Positions 7,648 through 16,659 of a stretch of DNA of 64,000 nt are shown one piece after another; within the stretch, counting starts at the first letter, position 1, and the number at the start of each line of letters is the position of its first letter. The position numbers and the translations under genes were made by a program. The notes under the pieces were generated by a model. The model did no database searches. It worked only from the letters and a program-made list of their open reading frames with translations, and was not told the DNA's origin. Source of the stretch: Microcoleus sp. CAWBG506 (GTDB lineage Bacteria > Cyanobacteriota > Cyanobacteriia > Cyanobacteriales > Microcoleaceae); NCBI GenBank assembly GCA_020883125.1, contig JAHREW010000011.1:92506-156505 (forward strand), given 5' to 3'.

Positions 7648-9069
7648 TTAATTTCCGCCGATCGCCACCTTAACTTGTAAATTAGTCAATCCAGCGACTT
7701 TCCGACTAGAAACTGCATCCAAACGCACTTTCACTTCCACAATTCGAGCATCAATATTCGCAGAAGGATCGGTATTAACAATGTTTTGCCGCTGTACTTG
7801 TAAGCCGATATGTTCAACAGTTCCCTGCAATTGGCCCTGGAAAGAATCGCTAGTAATTTTAGCCGGCTGTCCAATTCGTATCTTGTCCACATCGCTTTGG
7901 TAGATTTCAGCAACTGCTAGCATTTCGCGAGTTTGTCCGAGTTCGACAATCCCGTCATTCCCCACTTTTTCCCCTGGATATGTGTGAATTTTCAGGACTT
8001 GCGCGTCTCTGGGAGAGCGGATGTAAGCTAGAGCTAGATTGGCTTTGGCTTGTTTGGCGGCGGAAGTGGCGGAACTAACTTCGGCGCTGGCGGCTTCCAC
8101 GTCTACGGGGCGAACTTCGGAAATGCGATCGAGATTTGCTACGGCTTCATTAATCTGTTGTTGGCGAGATTCCTGAATTTGGCTGAGTTTGGCTTGGGCT
8201 TCGTTGATTTGCTGTTGGCGGGATTGTTGAATTTGATTCAGTTTGGCTTGGGCTTCGTTGATTTGCTGCTGGCGAGATTGCTGAATTTGATTCAGTTTGG
8301 CTTTTCCTTCGTTGAGTTGTTGTTGGGCTGTTTCGGTGGCTAGTTTTTTGCTGTCGCTGGTGGAGGCGGAGATTGCTCCTTCTTGATACAGTTGCGAGTA
8401 GCGCTGATACTCGCTGCTAGCGTTGCGAAGTTCGGCTTCTAGGCGCATAATTGCGGCTTTTTGGGTTTGAATTTCCCCAAGCTGTTCGGCTCTGATGCGG
8501 GCAATTGTGGCTTGTTGTGCTGTGATTTCGGTGCTGCGATCGACGGATGTGCGGGCGACTACCGCCTGTTGTGCTGTGATTTCGTTGCTGCGATCGGCTT
8601 CTAAACGGCTAATGGTGGCTTTCTGGGCTTGGATTTCGCCGTTTTTGGCTCCTGCTTTGACTTTTGCTAGATTTGCCTGGGCGACGCGCACTTGTTCTTG
8701 AGCTTGGTCGTAGGCTGCTTGGAGACGATCGCGACTGTCGAGAATGGCGATCGTTTCTCCTGTTTTCACCCTGTCTCCCTCTTTAACTAAGAGTCGATCG
8801 ATCCGGTTTCCTTCGGCGGCACCCGAAGCAGAGACTTTAATTACTTCTCCTTTGGGTTCCAGTCGCCCCAAGGCTGTCACTGTGGTTAATTGCGCTGCTG
8901 TCGTCGCTGCTGTCGCTGCTACTGCATTGGGATCGGGTTGGCGCGATCGCCACATTGTATAACCTGTAGTTCCCCCCGCAGCGATGCTTGCGACTGCTGC
9001 TACAACTAGCAGTTGCTTAACTAAGGATGGATTTGAGGATAAGCTGTCTGCGGTTGGTTGATGTACCAT
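7648..9069 (-). CDS. devB: DevB-like HlyD-family periplasmic adaptor
   Basis: A 473-residue membrane fusion protein. The start at 9069 (MVHQPTADSL) is chosen because longer frames would run through the operator region. An N-terminal membrane anchor (LLVVAAVASIAAGG) is followed by a biotinyl-lipoyl half motif (GAAEGNRIDRLLVKEGDRV), a very long coiled-coil hairpin (residues about 110-330) and the second lipoyl/beta-barrel part. The coiled coil holds near-identical 18-residue units containing QQQINEAQAKLNQIQQS, encoded by 54-bp tandem repeats at about 8160-8310. Such hairpins set the reach to the TolC-type channel. It is the first gene of the exporter operon and is divergent from a TetR gene. 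Confidence 0.9.
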   Translation of the reverse strand: MVHQPTADSLSSNPSLVKQLLVVAAVASIAAGGTTGYTMWRSRQPDPNAVAATAATTAAQLTTVTALGRLEPKGEVIKVSASGAAEGNRIDRLLVKEGDRVKTGETIAILDSRDRLQAAYDQAQEQVRVAQANLAKVKAGAKNGEIQAQKATISRLEADRSNEITAQQAVVARTSVDRSTEITAQQATIARIRAEQLGEIQTQKAAIMRLEAELRNASSEYQRYSQLYQEGAISASTSDSKKLATETAQQQLNEGKAKLNQIQQSRQQQINEAQAKLNQIQQSRQQQINEAQAKLSQIQESRQQQINEAVANLDRISEVRPVDVEAASAEVSSATSAAKQAKANLALAYIRSPRDAQVLKIHTYPGEKVGNDGIVELGQTREMLAVAEIYQSDVDKIRIGQPAKITSDSFQGQLQGTVEHIGLQVQRQNIVNTDPSANIDARIVEVKVRLDAVSSRKVAGLTNLQVKVAIGGN

Positions 9070-9095
9070 GACACACCTATTTTTTTTGGGTACAA

Positions 9096-9112
9096 AACTA
9101 AACGGTTTAGTT
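9096..9112. promoter_or_regulatory. TetR-type operator 1
   Basis: AACTAAAC-G-GTTTAGTT is a perfect 8+8 palindrome lying between the devB start (9069) and the divergent tetR start (9186). A second, similar site is centred 31 bp away, about three helical turns. Position and symmetry point to the adjacent TetR protein as the binder. Confidence 0.75.
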
Positions 9113-9127
9113 CTTTTATATTTCAAG

Positions 9128-9142
9128 ACTAAACCGTTCAGT
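9128..9142. promoter_or_regulatory. TetR-type operator 2
   Basis: ACTAAAC-C-GTTCAGT is a near-palindrome (one mismatch) sharing the CTAAAC/GTTTAG half-site with operator 1. A TATAAT at 9142-9147 abuts it and could be the -10 box of tetR, so occupancy would block the regulator's own promoter as well as devB. Confidence 0.7.
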
Positions 9143-9185
9143 ATAATAATGTCAAGAGCCCAAGCAAAAATTACAAAAACCAACA

Positions 9186-9800
9186 ATGGCAAAGACAAAA
9201 CTGATGGAACCAGACGCAAGCATAGGAGGTGACAAAAGCGAGCAAATCCTCCAAGGTGCGATGCAAGAATTTTTAACCCACGGCTATGCGGGCACGAGTA
9301 TGGACAAGGTAGCGAAGACGGGGGGAGTTTCCAAAGCCACGGTTTACAGCTATTTTGAAGACAAAGAGGGATTGTTTGCGGCCTTGATTCAACGGCTAGC
9401 GGCAGAAAAGTTAGTTTATTTTCCGGTACCTGAAACCGAACCGGCGATCGCCCTGCGATTCATTGCTACGACTTTACTAGATCAAGCCACTCACGAACCT
9501 CATTTTCTCACCTTCGTGAGGTTAGTGATTGCCGAATCAGGCCGTTTTCCTCAGCTAGCCCAGATATTTGTGAAAAACCTAGCGAAACCGGGGATTGATC
9601 GACTTACTCAATATTTGGCATCTCACCCGGAGTTGAAATTAACCGATCCTGAAGCCACAGCCCGGATTTTTATTGGATCTTTGGTGTATTTCCAGTTAAC
9701 GCAGGATATGATGCACGGCAAAGAAATTATACCAATGGAGCGCGATCGACTGATCGAGGGCTTGATGCAGTTGATTTTGCGATCGCCATCAAATTTGTAG
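9186..9800 (+). CDS. TetR/AcrR-family transcriptional regulator
   Basis: A 204-residue regulator with an N-terminal helix-turn-helix (GTSMDKVAKTGGVSKATVYS, then YFEDKEGLFAALI) and a C-terminal ligand/dimer domain of about 140 residues. It is divergent from devB with two CTAAAC palindromes between them. The likely role is repression of the exporter operon and of itself, relieved by a small hydrophobic ligand or substrate. The ligand cannot be inferred. Confidence 0.9.
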   Translation: MAKTKLMEPDASIGGDKSEQILQGAMQEFLTHGYAGTSMDKVAKTGGVSKATVYSYFEDKEGLFAALIQRLAAEKLVYFPVPETEPAIALRFIATTLLDQATHEPHFLTFVRLVIAESGRFPQLAQIFVKNLAKPGIDRLTQYLASHPELKLTDPEATARIFIGSLVYFQLTQDMMHGKEIIPMERDRLIEGLMQLILRSPSNL

Positions 9801-9807
9801 AACTTCA

Positions 9808-9851
9808 GATACCCGACTTCGCAGAAGTTGTCGGGTATCTTGATATTCTGT
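9808..9851 (+). terminator. Rho-independent terminator after tetR
   Basis: GATACCCGAC (9808-9817) pairs perfectly with GTCGGGTATC (9830-9839), followed shortly by a T-rich run. It is placed just after the tetR stop. Confidence 0.75.
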
Positions 9852-9924
9852 TTTTTTAGTCACGGATTTTTCCTAACCTTGACGTTGGGCGGATTACGAA
9901 ACGGTTCAAAAATTAATGTTAAAT

Positions 9925-11397
9925 TCAAACACTAAATATATTTTTCAGCCGTTTCCTAACCCAATCTACAGGATTTTCATCATCTTCGGCTGCATCTACC
10001 AGTTGCATTTCTCGCAGTTGCTGCTGTCTTTCACTTAATTCTTCCTTATGTTTGACTATTTCTTGAATAATTTGTTCGTATAAATCCGGTCGTTCGGTTA
10101 AAACCTTTTGGAAACCTTTTTTATTGATAGCAAACAAAATAGTTTCTTCCAAAGCCCTCACCGAAGCAGTTCTGGGGATTCCCAACATCAAAGAAAGTTC
10201 CCCGAAAAACTTGCCCGGACCGAGATTATTTAAGTGTTTATCAATCGCTTCGACAAAAACTTCTACTGAACCAGAAAGAATCATATAAAAAGCATCTCCT
10301 GGGTCGTTTTCCCGGAACAAAAATTCTTGTGGACGTAGACGCTGGCGGTATCCAACTTCAATCAATTGTCGCAATTCAATATCCGTGAGATGTTCAAAAT
10401 ATGTCACTTCTCGCAGCAAACCGCTTAGGGACGACGGCTTTTTTATTCCCTTGGGTAGAATTGGCATTTTGGGACTATTTTCAAAAACAATATTGGGGTT
10501 ATTTACCGTTTCATTTTTGTGGAAGACAGACCAAATAAATTCAGGATTTTTTAAATATAAATCTCTGTCATTGGACGGAAAATCGATTGCCCGCTGACGG
10601 AAATTATACTCAATGGCAAAATTTAAAGAACTTTTAATTACTTCTCGATCCGTTGGTCTGTCAGTCCAAACTAAAAGTTCAAATTTAAAGCAATCATCCC
10701 CAAACTCAACAAAGAATACCTTCGGATTTGGTTCGTACAAAACACCTGCTTCAGCGTAAGCAATCTCTAACAGAGTTTCTGTAACTAACAGCGGGTCGCT
10801 ATTCTCCGATACTTCTATGGAAAGTCGCAGACAAAGTAGCGGATTTTGGTAACTCCAATTAACAATTTTGTTGCTAATCATCTTACTATTAGGAACTATG
10901 ACGCTGGAGTCGTCATTAGTTTTGATAATAGTTGAGCGAATAGATATTTTTTTGACTATTCCCATCAATCCTTCTAATTCCACGAAGTCTCCGACTTTGA
11001 CAGGTCTGTCTAAAAGCAACGTCAGCCCGCTGACAAAGTTGGTTGTCAAATCCTGAATTCCGAAGCCAATACCCACTCCCAGTCCCCCCGCAACCACAGC
11101 AAAGGAAGCGAGGTTAAATCCGATTCCTTGGATCGCAATCACCACCCCTAAAGCTACCATTAAATAGCGAATTATTACGGAAATTGCTTCGCGGTTGCCT
11201 TCGTCAATTCCAAATTTTAAGAGCAACCTTTCTTTGAGAAAGTTTGTAAATCCTTGGGCGACAATCAAAACAATAACAAATGATATAATTAACTCTATTA
11301 GTGACCGTATAGAGACGGGATTATCGCCTATTTTAAATATAGTTGAGGTAAATATTTGGGAAATATTTATTAACAAGCTTTCGGGGATTGTATTCAC
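9925..11397 (-). CDS. MscS-family mechanosensitive channel with cyclic-nucleotide-binding domain
   Basis: A 490-residue fusion. Residues about 20-120 carry membrane helices ending in the glycine/alanine-rich MscS pore helix (LASFAVVAGGLGVGIGFGIQ). The MscS beta domain follows (KVGDFVELEGLMGIVKKISI). Residues about 345-460 are a cNMP-binding domain (FLFRENDPGDAFYMILSGSV, then GPGKFFGELSLMLGIPRTAS). The fusion suggests a channel gated by membrane tension and tuned by cAMP or cGMP, as shown for some bacterial MscS/bCNG proteins; ligand binding here is inference. The start codon is a GTG at 11397. It is transcribed alone. Confidence 0.88.
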   Translation of the reverse strand: MNTIPESLLINISQIFTSTIFKIGDNPVSIRSLIELIISFVIVLIVAQGFTNFLKERLLLKFGIDEGNREAISVIIRYLMVALGVVIAIQGIGFNLASFAVVAGGLGVGIGFGIQDLTTNFVSGLTLLLDRPVKVGDFVELEGLMGIVKKISIRSTIIKTNDDSSVIVPNSKMISNKIVNWSYQNPLLCLRLSIEVSENSDPLLVTETLLEIAYAEAGVLYEPNPKVFFVEFGDDCFKFELLVWTDRPTDREVIKSSLNFAIEYNFRQRAIDFPSNDRDLYLKNPEFIWSVFHKNETVNNPNIVFENSPKMPILPKGIKKPSSLSGLLREVTYFEHLTDIELRQLIEVGYRQRLRPQEFLFRENDPGDAFYMILSGSVEVFVEAIDKHLNNLGPGKFFGELSLMLGIPRTASVRALEETILFAINKKGFQKVLTERPDLYEQIIQEIVKHKEELSERQQQLREMQLVDAAEDDENPVDWVRKRLKNIFSV

Positions 11398-11514
11398 TTT
11401 TAAATTAATAAAAATGTGGTATTTTAGGAGTAAGGACTTTAGTCATAGGTCGAAAGTTGGATTAAAAATAACTGAAGTCATTACTACAAATTTTTGATAC
11501 AATTGAAATACTTA

Positions 11515-12192
11515 CTACGAACTTTTTTTGATTTCTCGTCGAGCGCATGGACGACAAGGAGTACCCATGCAAACAAAGCCGGCGGGCATATTTTTAAAGA
11601 CACTGCTACGAGCTCCAATTAAAGCGTTAGCACCGATTTCCACACCAGGACCAACGAAACAGTCGGTGGCAATCCAAACGCCATGATTAATGATAACAGA
11701 TGCTGCGATTAACCCAAAGGCTGGGTCTTGGGGGTCATGAGTGCCGGTGCAGAGGTAGCTTTTTTGAGATATGACGCAGTGTTTGCCGATCGCAATTCGA
11801 TCCAAACTATACAAAACCACATCATCTCCGATCCAACTGTAATCCCCGATTTCAATTTTCCAAGGATAGGTAAAACGGGCTGTAGGGCGGATAATCACCC
11901 CAAAACCTATTTTGGCTCCAAACAAGCGTAACAGCCACCTTCTGACACCATTCACAGGGTGTGGAGTTAATGGAAAAGCGATCGCCTGTACTAACCACCA
12001 AAGCAAAATTACCCAACCAGCTCTTCCACGATCGAACTTTGATTGATCGTACTTCCGTAAATCAACTAAAGATTCGCCTGTGAAAATATTTGGTTGGTTG
12101 TCGCTAATTGAATGATAATTGATTTCAGAATTTGGGGAATTTGCGATCGGCTTTTGCGGTTCCGGATCGGGACTTGGCGTATAATGAGTCAT
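11515..12192 (-). CDS. WcaF-like hexapeptide O-acetyltransferase
   Basis: A 225-residue protein whose residues about 90-215 form a left-handed beta helix of the colanic acid acetyltransferase (WcaF) type. It shows SWIGDDVVLYS, a TGTHDPQD stretch with the catalytic His, and VGPGVEIGANALIGARSSVF. The N-terminal 50 residues are polar and probably disordered. Such enzymes acetylate extracellular polysaccharide precursors; close relatives occur in hormogonium polysaccharide gene sets. Two glycosyltransferase genes lie within 5 kb. The C-terminus contains CRPCARR. Confidence 0.82.
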   Translation of the reverse strand: MTHYTPSPDPEPQKPIANSPNSEINYHSISDNQPNIFTGESLVDLRKYDQSKFDRGRAGWVILLWWLVQAIAFPLTPHPVNGVRRWLLRLFGAKIGFGVIIRPTARFTYPWKIEIGDYSWIGDDVVLYSLDRIAIGKHCVISQKSYLCTGTHDPQDPAFGLIAASVIINHGVWIATDCFVGPGVEIGANALIGARSSVFKNMPAGFVCMGTPCRPCARREIKKSS

Positions 12193-12236
12193 CTAATGTT
12201 TAATATAAAATCAAGTTTAACTTTAAGGATTGCTCA

Positions 12237-13031
12237 ATGACATTTCCAGTTAGGGACAATTTTAACTCTGAAAACACCAAGAATCTAGCCCCAGGTGGCA
12301 ATCCCAATCCCAGAAATCCCAAAGTACAGCTTTTGCAAACAGCTTTGGTACTACTCAGTAGCTTTTTTGTAGCAGAGTTAATCACCGCCATCAACTCTCA
12401 CAGTTTGTCCCTATTAGCAGATGCCGGTCACGTTTTTTCAGATGTAGCAGCTTTAGCAATAACTTTAACCGCCACTTGGTACTCGTCAGTTAAAAGAAGT
12501 AAATCGGTAAATTGTGCGATCGCCTCTTCGCCAATTCCCGCCCGCCCAGAAATCATTGCCGCTTTAATTAATAGTATCAGTTTAGTGGCGATCGCCCTAT
12601 GGATTGGCACCGAATCCATCGCCCGTTTGCTGTCCCCAACCCCAGAAGTCGAAGGACTCCCGATGTTAATTACCGCCATAGTCGGTTTAAGCATCAACTC
12701 CATCAACGCTTGCTGCTTGCATTCCTGCTGTCACGGCGACTTGAACCTCAAAAGCGCGTTTCTGCACGCAGTCGCCGACATTTTTTCGTCGGTTGGAGTA
12801 ATTTTAGCTGCGATCGCCGTAGCGTGGCTGCACTGGAATTGGGCTGACAGCTTAATCAGCTTGCTAGTATCGGTATCAATAATTTTATTAACTCTACCAT
12901 TGCTAATCGAAAGCATCCAATTGCTGCTAGGAAATGTATCAGCAATATCCGCAATTCAACAACCTTGCGATTGCGAAAAAGTGAGTGCCGAAAAATTGCT
13001 ATTTCCATCGCTAGAAGAACTGATTAAATGA
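12237..13031 (+). CDS. Cation diffusion facilitator (CDF) family transporter, no C-terminal domain
   Basis: A 264-residue protein with about six membrane helices. Metal-site motifs of CDF efflux proteins are visible: SLLADAGHVFSD in helix 2 and SAFLHAVADIFSS in helix 5. The usual cytoplasmic C-terminal domain is absent; the protein ends soon after helix 6 with a CDC-containing tail. CDF proteins export Zn2+, Co2+ or Cd2+ in exchange for protons. A His/Cys segment (CCLHSCCHGD) between helices 4 and 5 may bind metal. It is divergent from the acetyltransferase gene with a 44-bp gap. Confidence 0.85.
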   Translation: MTFPVRDNFNSENTKNLAPGGNPNPRNPKVQLLQTALVLLSSFFVAELITAINSHSLSLLADAGHVFSDVAALAITLTATWYSSVKRSKSVNCAIASSPIPARPEIIAALINSISLVAIALWIGTESIARLLSPTPEVEGLPMLITAIVGLSINSINACCLHSCCHGDLNLKSAFLHAVADIFSSVGVILAAIAVAWLHWNWADSLISLLVSVSIILLTLPLLIESIQLLLGNVSAISAIQQPCDCEKVSAEKLLFPSLEELIK

Positions 13032-13147
13032 TGTATGCTCATTTGATAAAGGAAAAAACCAGGCGGTTGGAAACCGGGGCTAGACAAACAATGTCCGGAT
13101 GGTGCGCGGACTGAGCGAAAATTAGGCTTAAATATCCCATTTATTTC

Positions 13148-14125
13148 TTAGTCTGCGGAGGCAGAATTCGTTTGTGTCGCAGCGGTTTTAACCGCCGAAT
13201 CACTTTCTGATGGCGACAACTTAGCCTCGGTTTCTGCCACATTCAATTGACCCCCACAACAACGCAATTCGTAAAGCTTTGCATTAATTTGATATTCATA
13301 CTGACTCAATAACCTTGCATAAATATAGCCAGCTTTTCCATCCAAAAAGCCAAGCTGAATAAAGTAAAATAAAATAAATCTCAGCAGTGGTTTCAAAGGC
13401 AGCCGCACCCAAACTTTTTTGAGAAATCGCTTACGCTGCACTGCATCTCCAAATAAGTTAGCACCAATAGTGCCGCTGTCGTCCCGCCCTTCAATAATAT
13501 TGTAATAAACACGAGCTTCCCAATTAGAATAGCGGTTGTGCCTTTCTATCCAATGAAATAAATCGCGGTAATCCTCGTGGATCATGTCTTTTTTTAAGTA
13601 TCCCACTGGACCAGCTAAAATTACGTGTTCGTGAACTTCGTTGTCGCCAGTATTGGGTACTGATTCAGTGCCGAGATTTTCGTAACGACCTTTTTGATGC
13701 TTGAACAAACGCAAGTTCCAGTCGGGATATCTACCTCCGTAACGCAGCCATTGTCCTAAAAAGAAGACTTTGCGATTCAGGTAGTAACCCTCAAAATTTG
13801 GGTCTTGAATGACTTCGGCAATTTCATCCCAAAGTTCTGGGGTAATCCGCTCATCGCAATCGACAATTAACACCCATTCGTTGCGAAATGGCAGGTTGTC
13901 CAATGACCAATTTTTCTTTTTTGGCCAGCGGTTATCGAAGTAGAATTGCACTACTTTTGCACCACTACTGATGGCGATTTCTACCGTTAAATCGCTACTT
14001 TGGGAATCAACTAGAAAAACTTCATCGGCCCTGGCAATGCTCGCCAGACACGCAGGTAGATTAAGTTCTTCGTCTTTGGCCGGAATGAGAACCGAAACCG
14101 GAATCTTGGATGGACTAGAGGTCAT
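13148..14125 (-). CDS. Family 2 glycosyltransferase (WaaE/KdtX-like)
   Basis: A 325-residue GT-A enzyme: VSVLIPAKDEELNLP at the nucleotide site, FLVDSQSSDLT, and the metal-binding DCDERI. A FYFIQLGFLDGKAGYIYA segment near the C-terminus is typical of the WaaE-like group that adds hexoses to lipopolysaccharide core or exopolysaccharide. The start at 14125 (MTSSPSKIP) is chosen over 14227, because the longer frame reads back into the right end of the neighbouring tnpB element. The last 17 codons lie in a copy of the dispersed cgtttgtgt...ccgccgaatc repeat, so the C-terminal tail has probably been rewritten by repeat insertion. Confidence 0.85.
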   Translation of the reverse strand: MTSSPSKIPVSVLIPAKDEELNLPACLASIARADEVFLVDSQSSDLTVEIAISSGAKVVQFYFDNRWPKKKNWSLDNLPFRNEWVLIVDCDERITPELWDEIAEVIQDPNFEGYYLNRKVFFLGQWLRYGGRYPDWNLRLFKHQKGRYENLGTESVPNTGDNEVHEHVILAGPVGYLKKDMIHEDYRDLFHWIERHNRYSNWEARVYYNIIEGRDDSGTIGANLFGDAVQRKRFLKKVWVRLPLKPLLRFILFYFIQLGFLDGKAGYIYARLLSQYEYQINAKLYELRCCGGQLNVAETEAKLSPSESDSAVKTAATQTNSASAD

Positions 14126-14164
14126 AATCGAGTGGTTAAAACTGAATGCGGTCGAGTTGTGATG

Positions 14165-15460
14165 GTTGACATACTCCCCGGCGTGAACGCGCGGGGATTC
14201 TTGACACTTCACGGAGATGTGCCACAAGTGGTCTTACCTTCTCTCTGTGTCCGAAAGCGAGTCGTGGCAATGCCCTATCCCGACTTTGTTTATATTCTTC
14301 GCTGCATTCTCATCGCGATCGTGTTCGATGCCGCAATTCAAGCATTGAACCGAGCGGATTTTTAAATCCAATTTTCCCCATCTAAAACCGCAATTTGAAC
14401 AGATTTGACTTGTTGGTTCCCAGGGACTAATTACCCTAAACTCTCTGCCATACTTTTCAGACTGACGCTCGCATAAAGTCCTAAACTCGTACCATCCCTG
14501 TTGGCTAATCGCCCTGGCAAGTTTCCGATTTTTGACCATACCAGACACGTTCAAATCTTCCAAAACAATTACTTGGTTATCGCTAACTATTTTGGTTGAC
14601 AGTTTGTGCAAAAAGTCTTTACGGGTATCTGCAATTTGATTGTGCAGTTTGGCTATTTTAATCCGACTTTTATTTCTGCGTTTTGAGTCCTTGGATTGTC
14701 TTGCTAGCTTGCGCTGTAGTTTACGAATCTTTCGGTCTAGTTTTTTGTAGTTTGGACTTTGGGCTGATGTTCCATCACTCATCATTGCAAAGGTTTTAAT
14801 GCCCAGATCGATGCCGATGCTGTGGTTTTTAGCTTCGACAATATCGGAATTAATCTCTACAACAAAGCTCAGCAAATAACGGTTAGCGCAGTCTTTGATT
14901 GCTGTGACACAGCTAGGGTTTGATGGCAGTTGTCTCGACCAGATAGGACTAACATTTCCGATTTTTGCCAGATAGACGGACTCACCTTTGATAGAAAAAC
15001 CCGATTTGACAAAAGTTGCAGATTGACTGTTAGTCTTTTTTTTGAACCTGGGTTGACCGACTTTTTTGCCTTTCCTTTTCCCTTTTAGAGAGTCAAAATA
15101 GTTTTTGTAAGCAACATCTAATTGTTTGAGGGATTGCTGTAATGGCACGGATGATACATCGTTTAACCAGGCTCTCTCTTCTGTCTTTTTAGATAGAGTT
15201 AGAGATTTGGATAGAGTATTGTAGCCGGGATATTTGCCTGACTTGCTTTGAGTTAAGGCATCATTCCAAACAACTCTCACGCAACCAAACAACTGCGCTA
15301 AACTTTGGCGTTGTTGAATGGTAGGATAGAATCTGTATTGGAATCTTGCTTTCATTGTTTGTCCTTTGTTTTACTATTCCATTCTAACAGGCTCGGTAAA
15401 ATCTACCAAAGAATTAAAGCCGTCCTTAAGGACGGGGTTTTCAACCCAATTTTTTGATAA
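14165..15460 (-). mobile_element. IS200/IS605-type element carrying only tnpB
   Basis: The element holds an intact tnpB with hairpin ends. The right end has the CCCCGGCG...CGGGG hairpin near 14176-14197, just beyond the tnpB stop. The left side has the perfect palindrome CCGTCCTTAAGGACGG at 15420-15435. No tnpA is present, so transposition would need a transposase in trans. The right end is where a TnpB guide (omega) RNA would end. It separates two glycosyltransferase genes. Exact boundaries are estimated. Confidence 0.72.
14234..15355 (-). CDS. tnpB: TnpB RNA-guided nuclease of an IS200/IS605 element
   Basis: A 373-residue TnpB with an apparently intact RuvC core: Asp in SIGIDLGIKTFA, Glu in IVLEDLNVSG and Asp in HDRDENAAKNI. 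The zinc finger CSNCG...CLNCG lies between the last two. The N-terminus (MKARFQYRFYPTIQQ) is that of the family. TnpB proteins are programmable nucleases guided by RNA from the transposon right end and promote element retention. All catalytic residues and the full length are present, so it may be active. Confidence 0.92.
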   Translation of the reverse strand: MKARFQYRFYPTIQQRQSLAQLFGCVRVVWNDALTQSKSGKYPGYNTLSKSLTLSKKTEERAWLNDVSSVPLQQSLKQLDVAYKNYFDSLKGKRKGKKVGQPRFKKKTNSQSATFVKSGFSIKGESVYLAKIGNVSPIWSRQLPSNPSCVTAIKDCANRYLLSFVVEINSDIVEAKNHSIGIDLGIKTFAMMSDGTSAQSPNYKKLDRKIRKLQRKLARQSKDSKRRNKSRIKIAKLHNQIADTRKDFLHKLSTKIVSDNQVIVLEDLNVSGMVKNRKLARAISQQGWYEFRTLCERQSEKYGREFRVISPWEPTSQICSNCGFRWGKLDLKIRSVQCLNCGIEHDRDENAAKNINKVGIGHCHDSLSDTERR

Positions 15461-15515
15461 AATTGCGATCGGTACCGCCGCGGAACCCTACGCAGCAAGG
15501 GATATTGCCTATAGC

Positions 15516-16484
15516 CTAATGCCTCTGGGTCGATTTCGGTGGAAAAATTATGCCACGGACGGCTGCACTTAAATAACCAATTTGACCCCAGACAAAAACA
15601 AAATTTTCAAAGCGCAGTCCTGGGTTTTTAATGTATTTAAAAGACTTGTACGCACCCCTGAGTATTCTTTCGCCCCCGCGCCAAAGCTGATTGATACCGG
15701 CTCGATCGCACAATTGTTCCCGGTAACACTCGCTGATGCCTTGCCACCACCCGCGCTTGATAAACCAAGCTTTGTGCAGCCGCGAGGGATCTACATTGTG
15801 AAGCACTAAAGCCTCCGGTACATAGATTACTTGCCAACCTAGCTCTAAGGCTAGTTCTGTGGCCCGCAATTCTTCATTTGACAACAATTTGTTGCCGATT
15901 CTACCGAGTTTGACATCAAAACCGCCAATTTGTTGTAAAAAAGACCGTCGGATTGAGTAGTTTACACCCCTGGGAGTCAATCCGGCCACCGTTATGTAGA
16001 TGCACTTTTCTCCTAAATCATATGCTCCCAAATTTTGGGCCAATCCCGCGGACAGCCAATTGGGAGGGCTGACTCCAGAAGGCCACAGCAAATTGACTTT
16101 ACCACCGGCTACAGCCAATTTTTGATTGCTTTGATAGGCACTGTATAGCACCCTGAGCCAATCGGACTGGGCCACGGCATCGTCATCGAGATAGGCTAAA
16201 ATTTCACTGCCAGCTTCCTTCGCGCCCCTGTTGCGGGCTACAGACAAACCTAGTTCTGGTTCCCAAATGTACTTGAGTAGGGGATTGGGGAGTCTTGCTT
16301 CTACCACTTGGCGAGTTAGCGTTTTTGAGCTACCAGGAGTTTCAAAATCGCTAGAAGCGTTATCCACTACCACTATTTCAAAGTTGTCAGGAAAATCCTG
16401 CACCAGTAAACTGTCGATCGCAGCACCTAGATAGCTGTGACGATTGTGGGTACAAATTATTGCTGATATCTGAGGTTTTGACAT
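15516..16484 (-). CDS. Family 2 glycosyltransferase, hormogonium-polysaccharide type
   Basis: A 322-residue GT-A glycosyltransferase: ISAIICTHNRHSYL at the donor site, VVVDNASSD, the metal-binding AYLDDDA, then GGKVNLLWP and LSNEEL near the acceptor side. It resembles the HpsE/HpsN-like enzymes of cyanobacterial gliding polysaccharide, but I do not assign a symbol. I start at 16484 (MSKPQIS); an ATG at 16496 would add four residues. Its C-terminus contains a hydrophobic stretch, suggesting membrane association. Confidence 0.83.
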   Translation of the reverse strand: MSKPQISAIICTHNRHSYLGAAIDSLLVQDFPDNFEIVVVDNASSDFETPGSSKTLTRQVVEARLPNPLLKYIWEPELGLSVARNRGAKEAGSEILAYLDDDAVAQSDWLRVLYSAYQSNQKLAVAGGKVNLLWPSGVSPPNWLSAGLAQNLGAYDLGEKCIYITVAGLTPRGVNYSIRRSFLQQIGGFDVKLGRIGNKLLSNEELRATELALELGWQVIYVPEALVLHNVDPSRLHKAWFIKRGWWQGISECYREQLCDRAGINQLWRGGERILRGAYKSFKYIKNPGLRFENFVFVWGQIGYLSAAVRGIIFPPKSTQRH

Positions 16485-16659
16485 AAATAACAGCATCCCA
16501 ATTGCTAGGGTTGTCGATCGAGTTAGTCCGATCTTGTCTCATTAATGTTATTATCCCTTAAAAATGACTCTTGGGAATTGCTCAATATAAATTACACTAA
16601 CAAATAACAACCCACAAACGATCGCCCATAAATAATCATCCATAAATAAGAATTAACTA

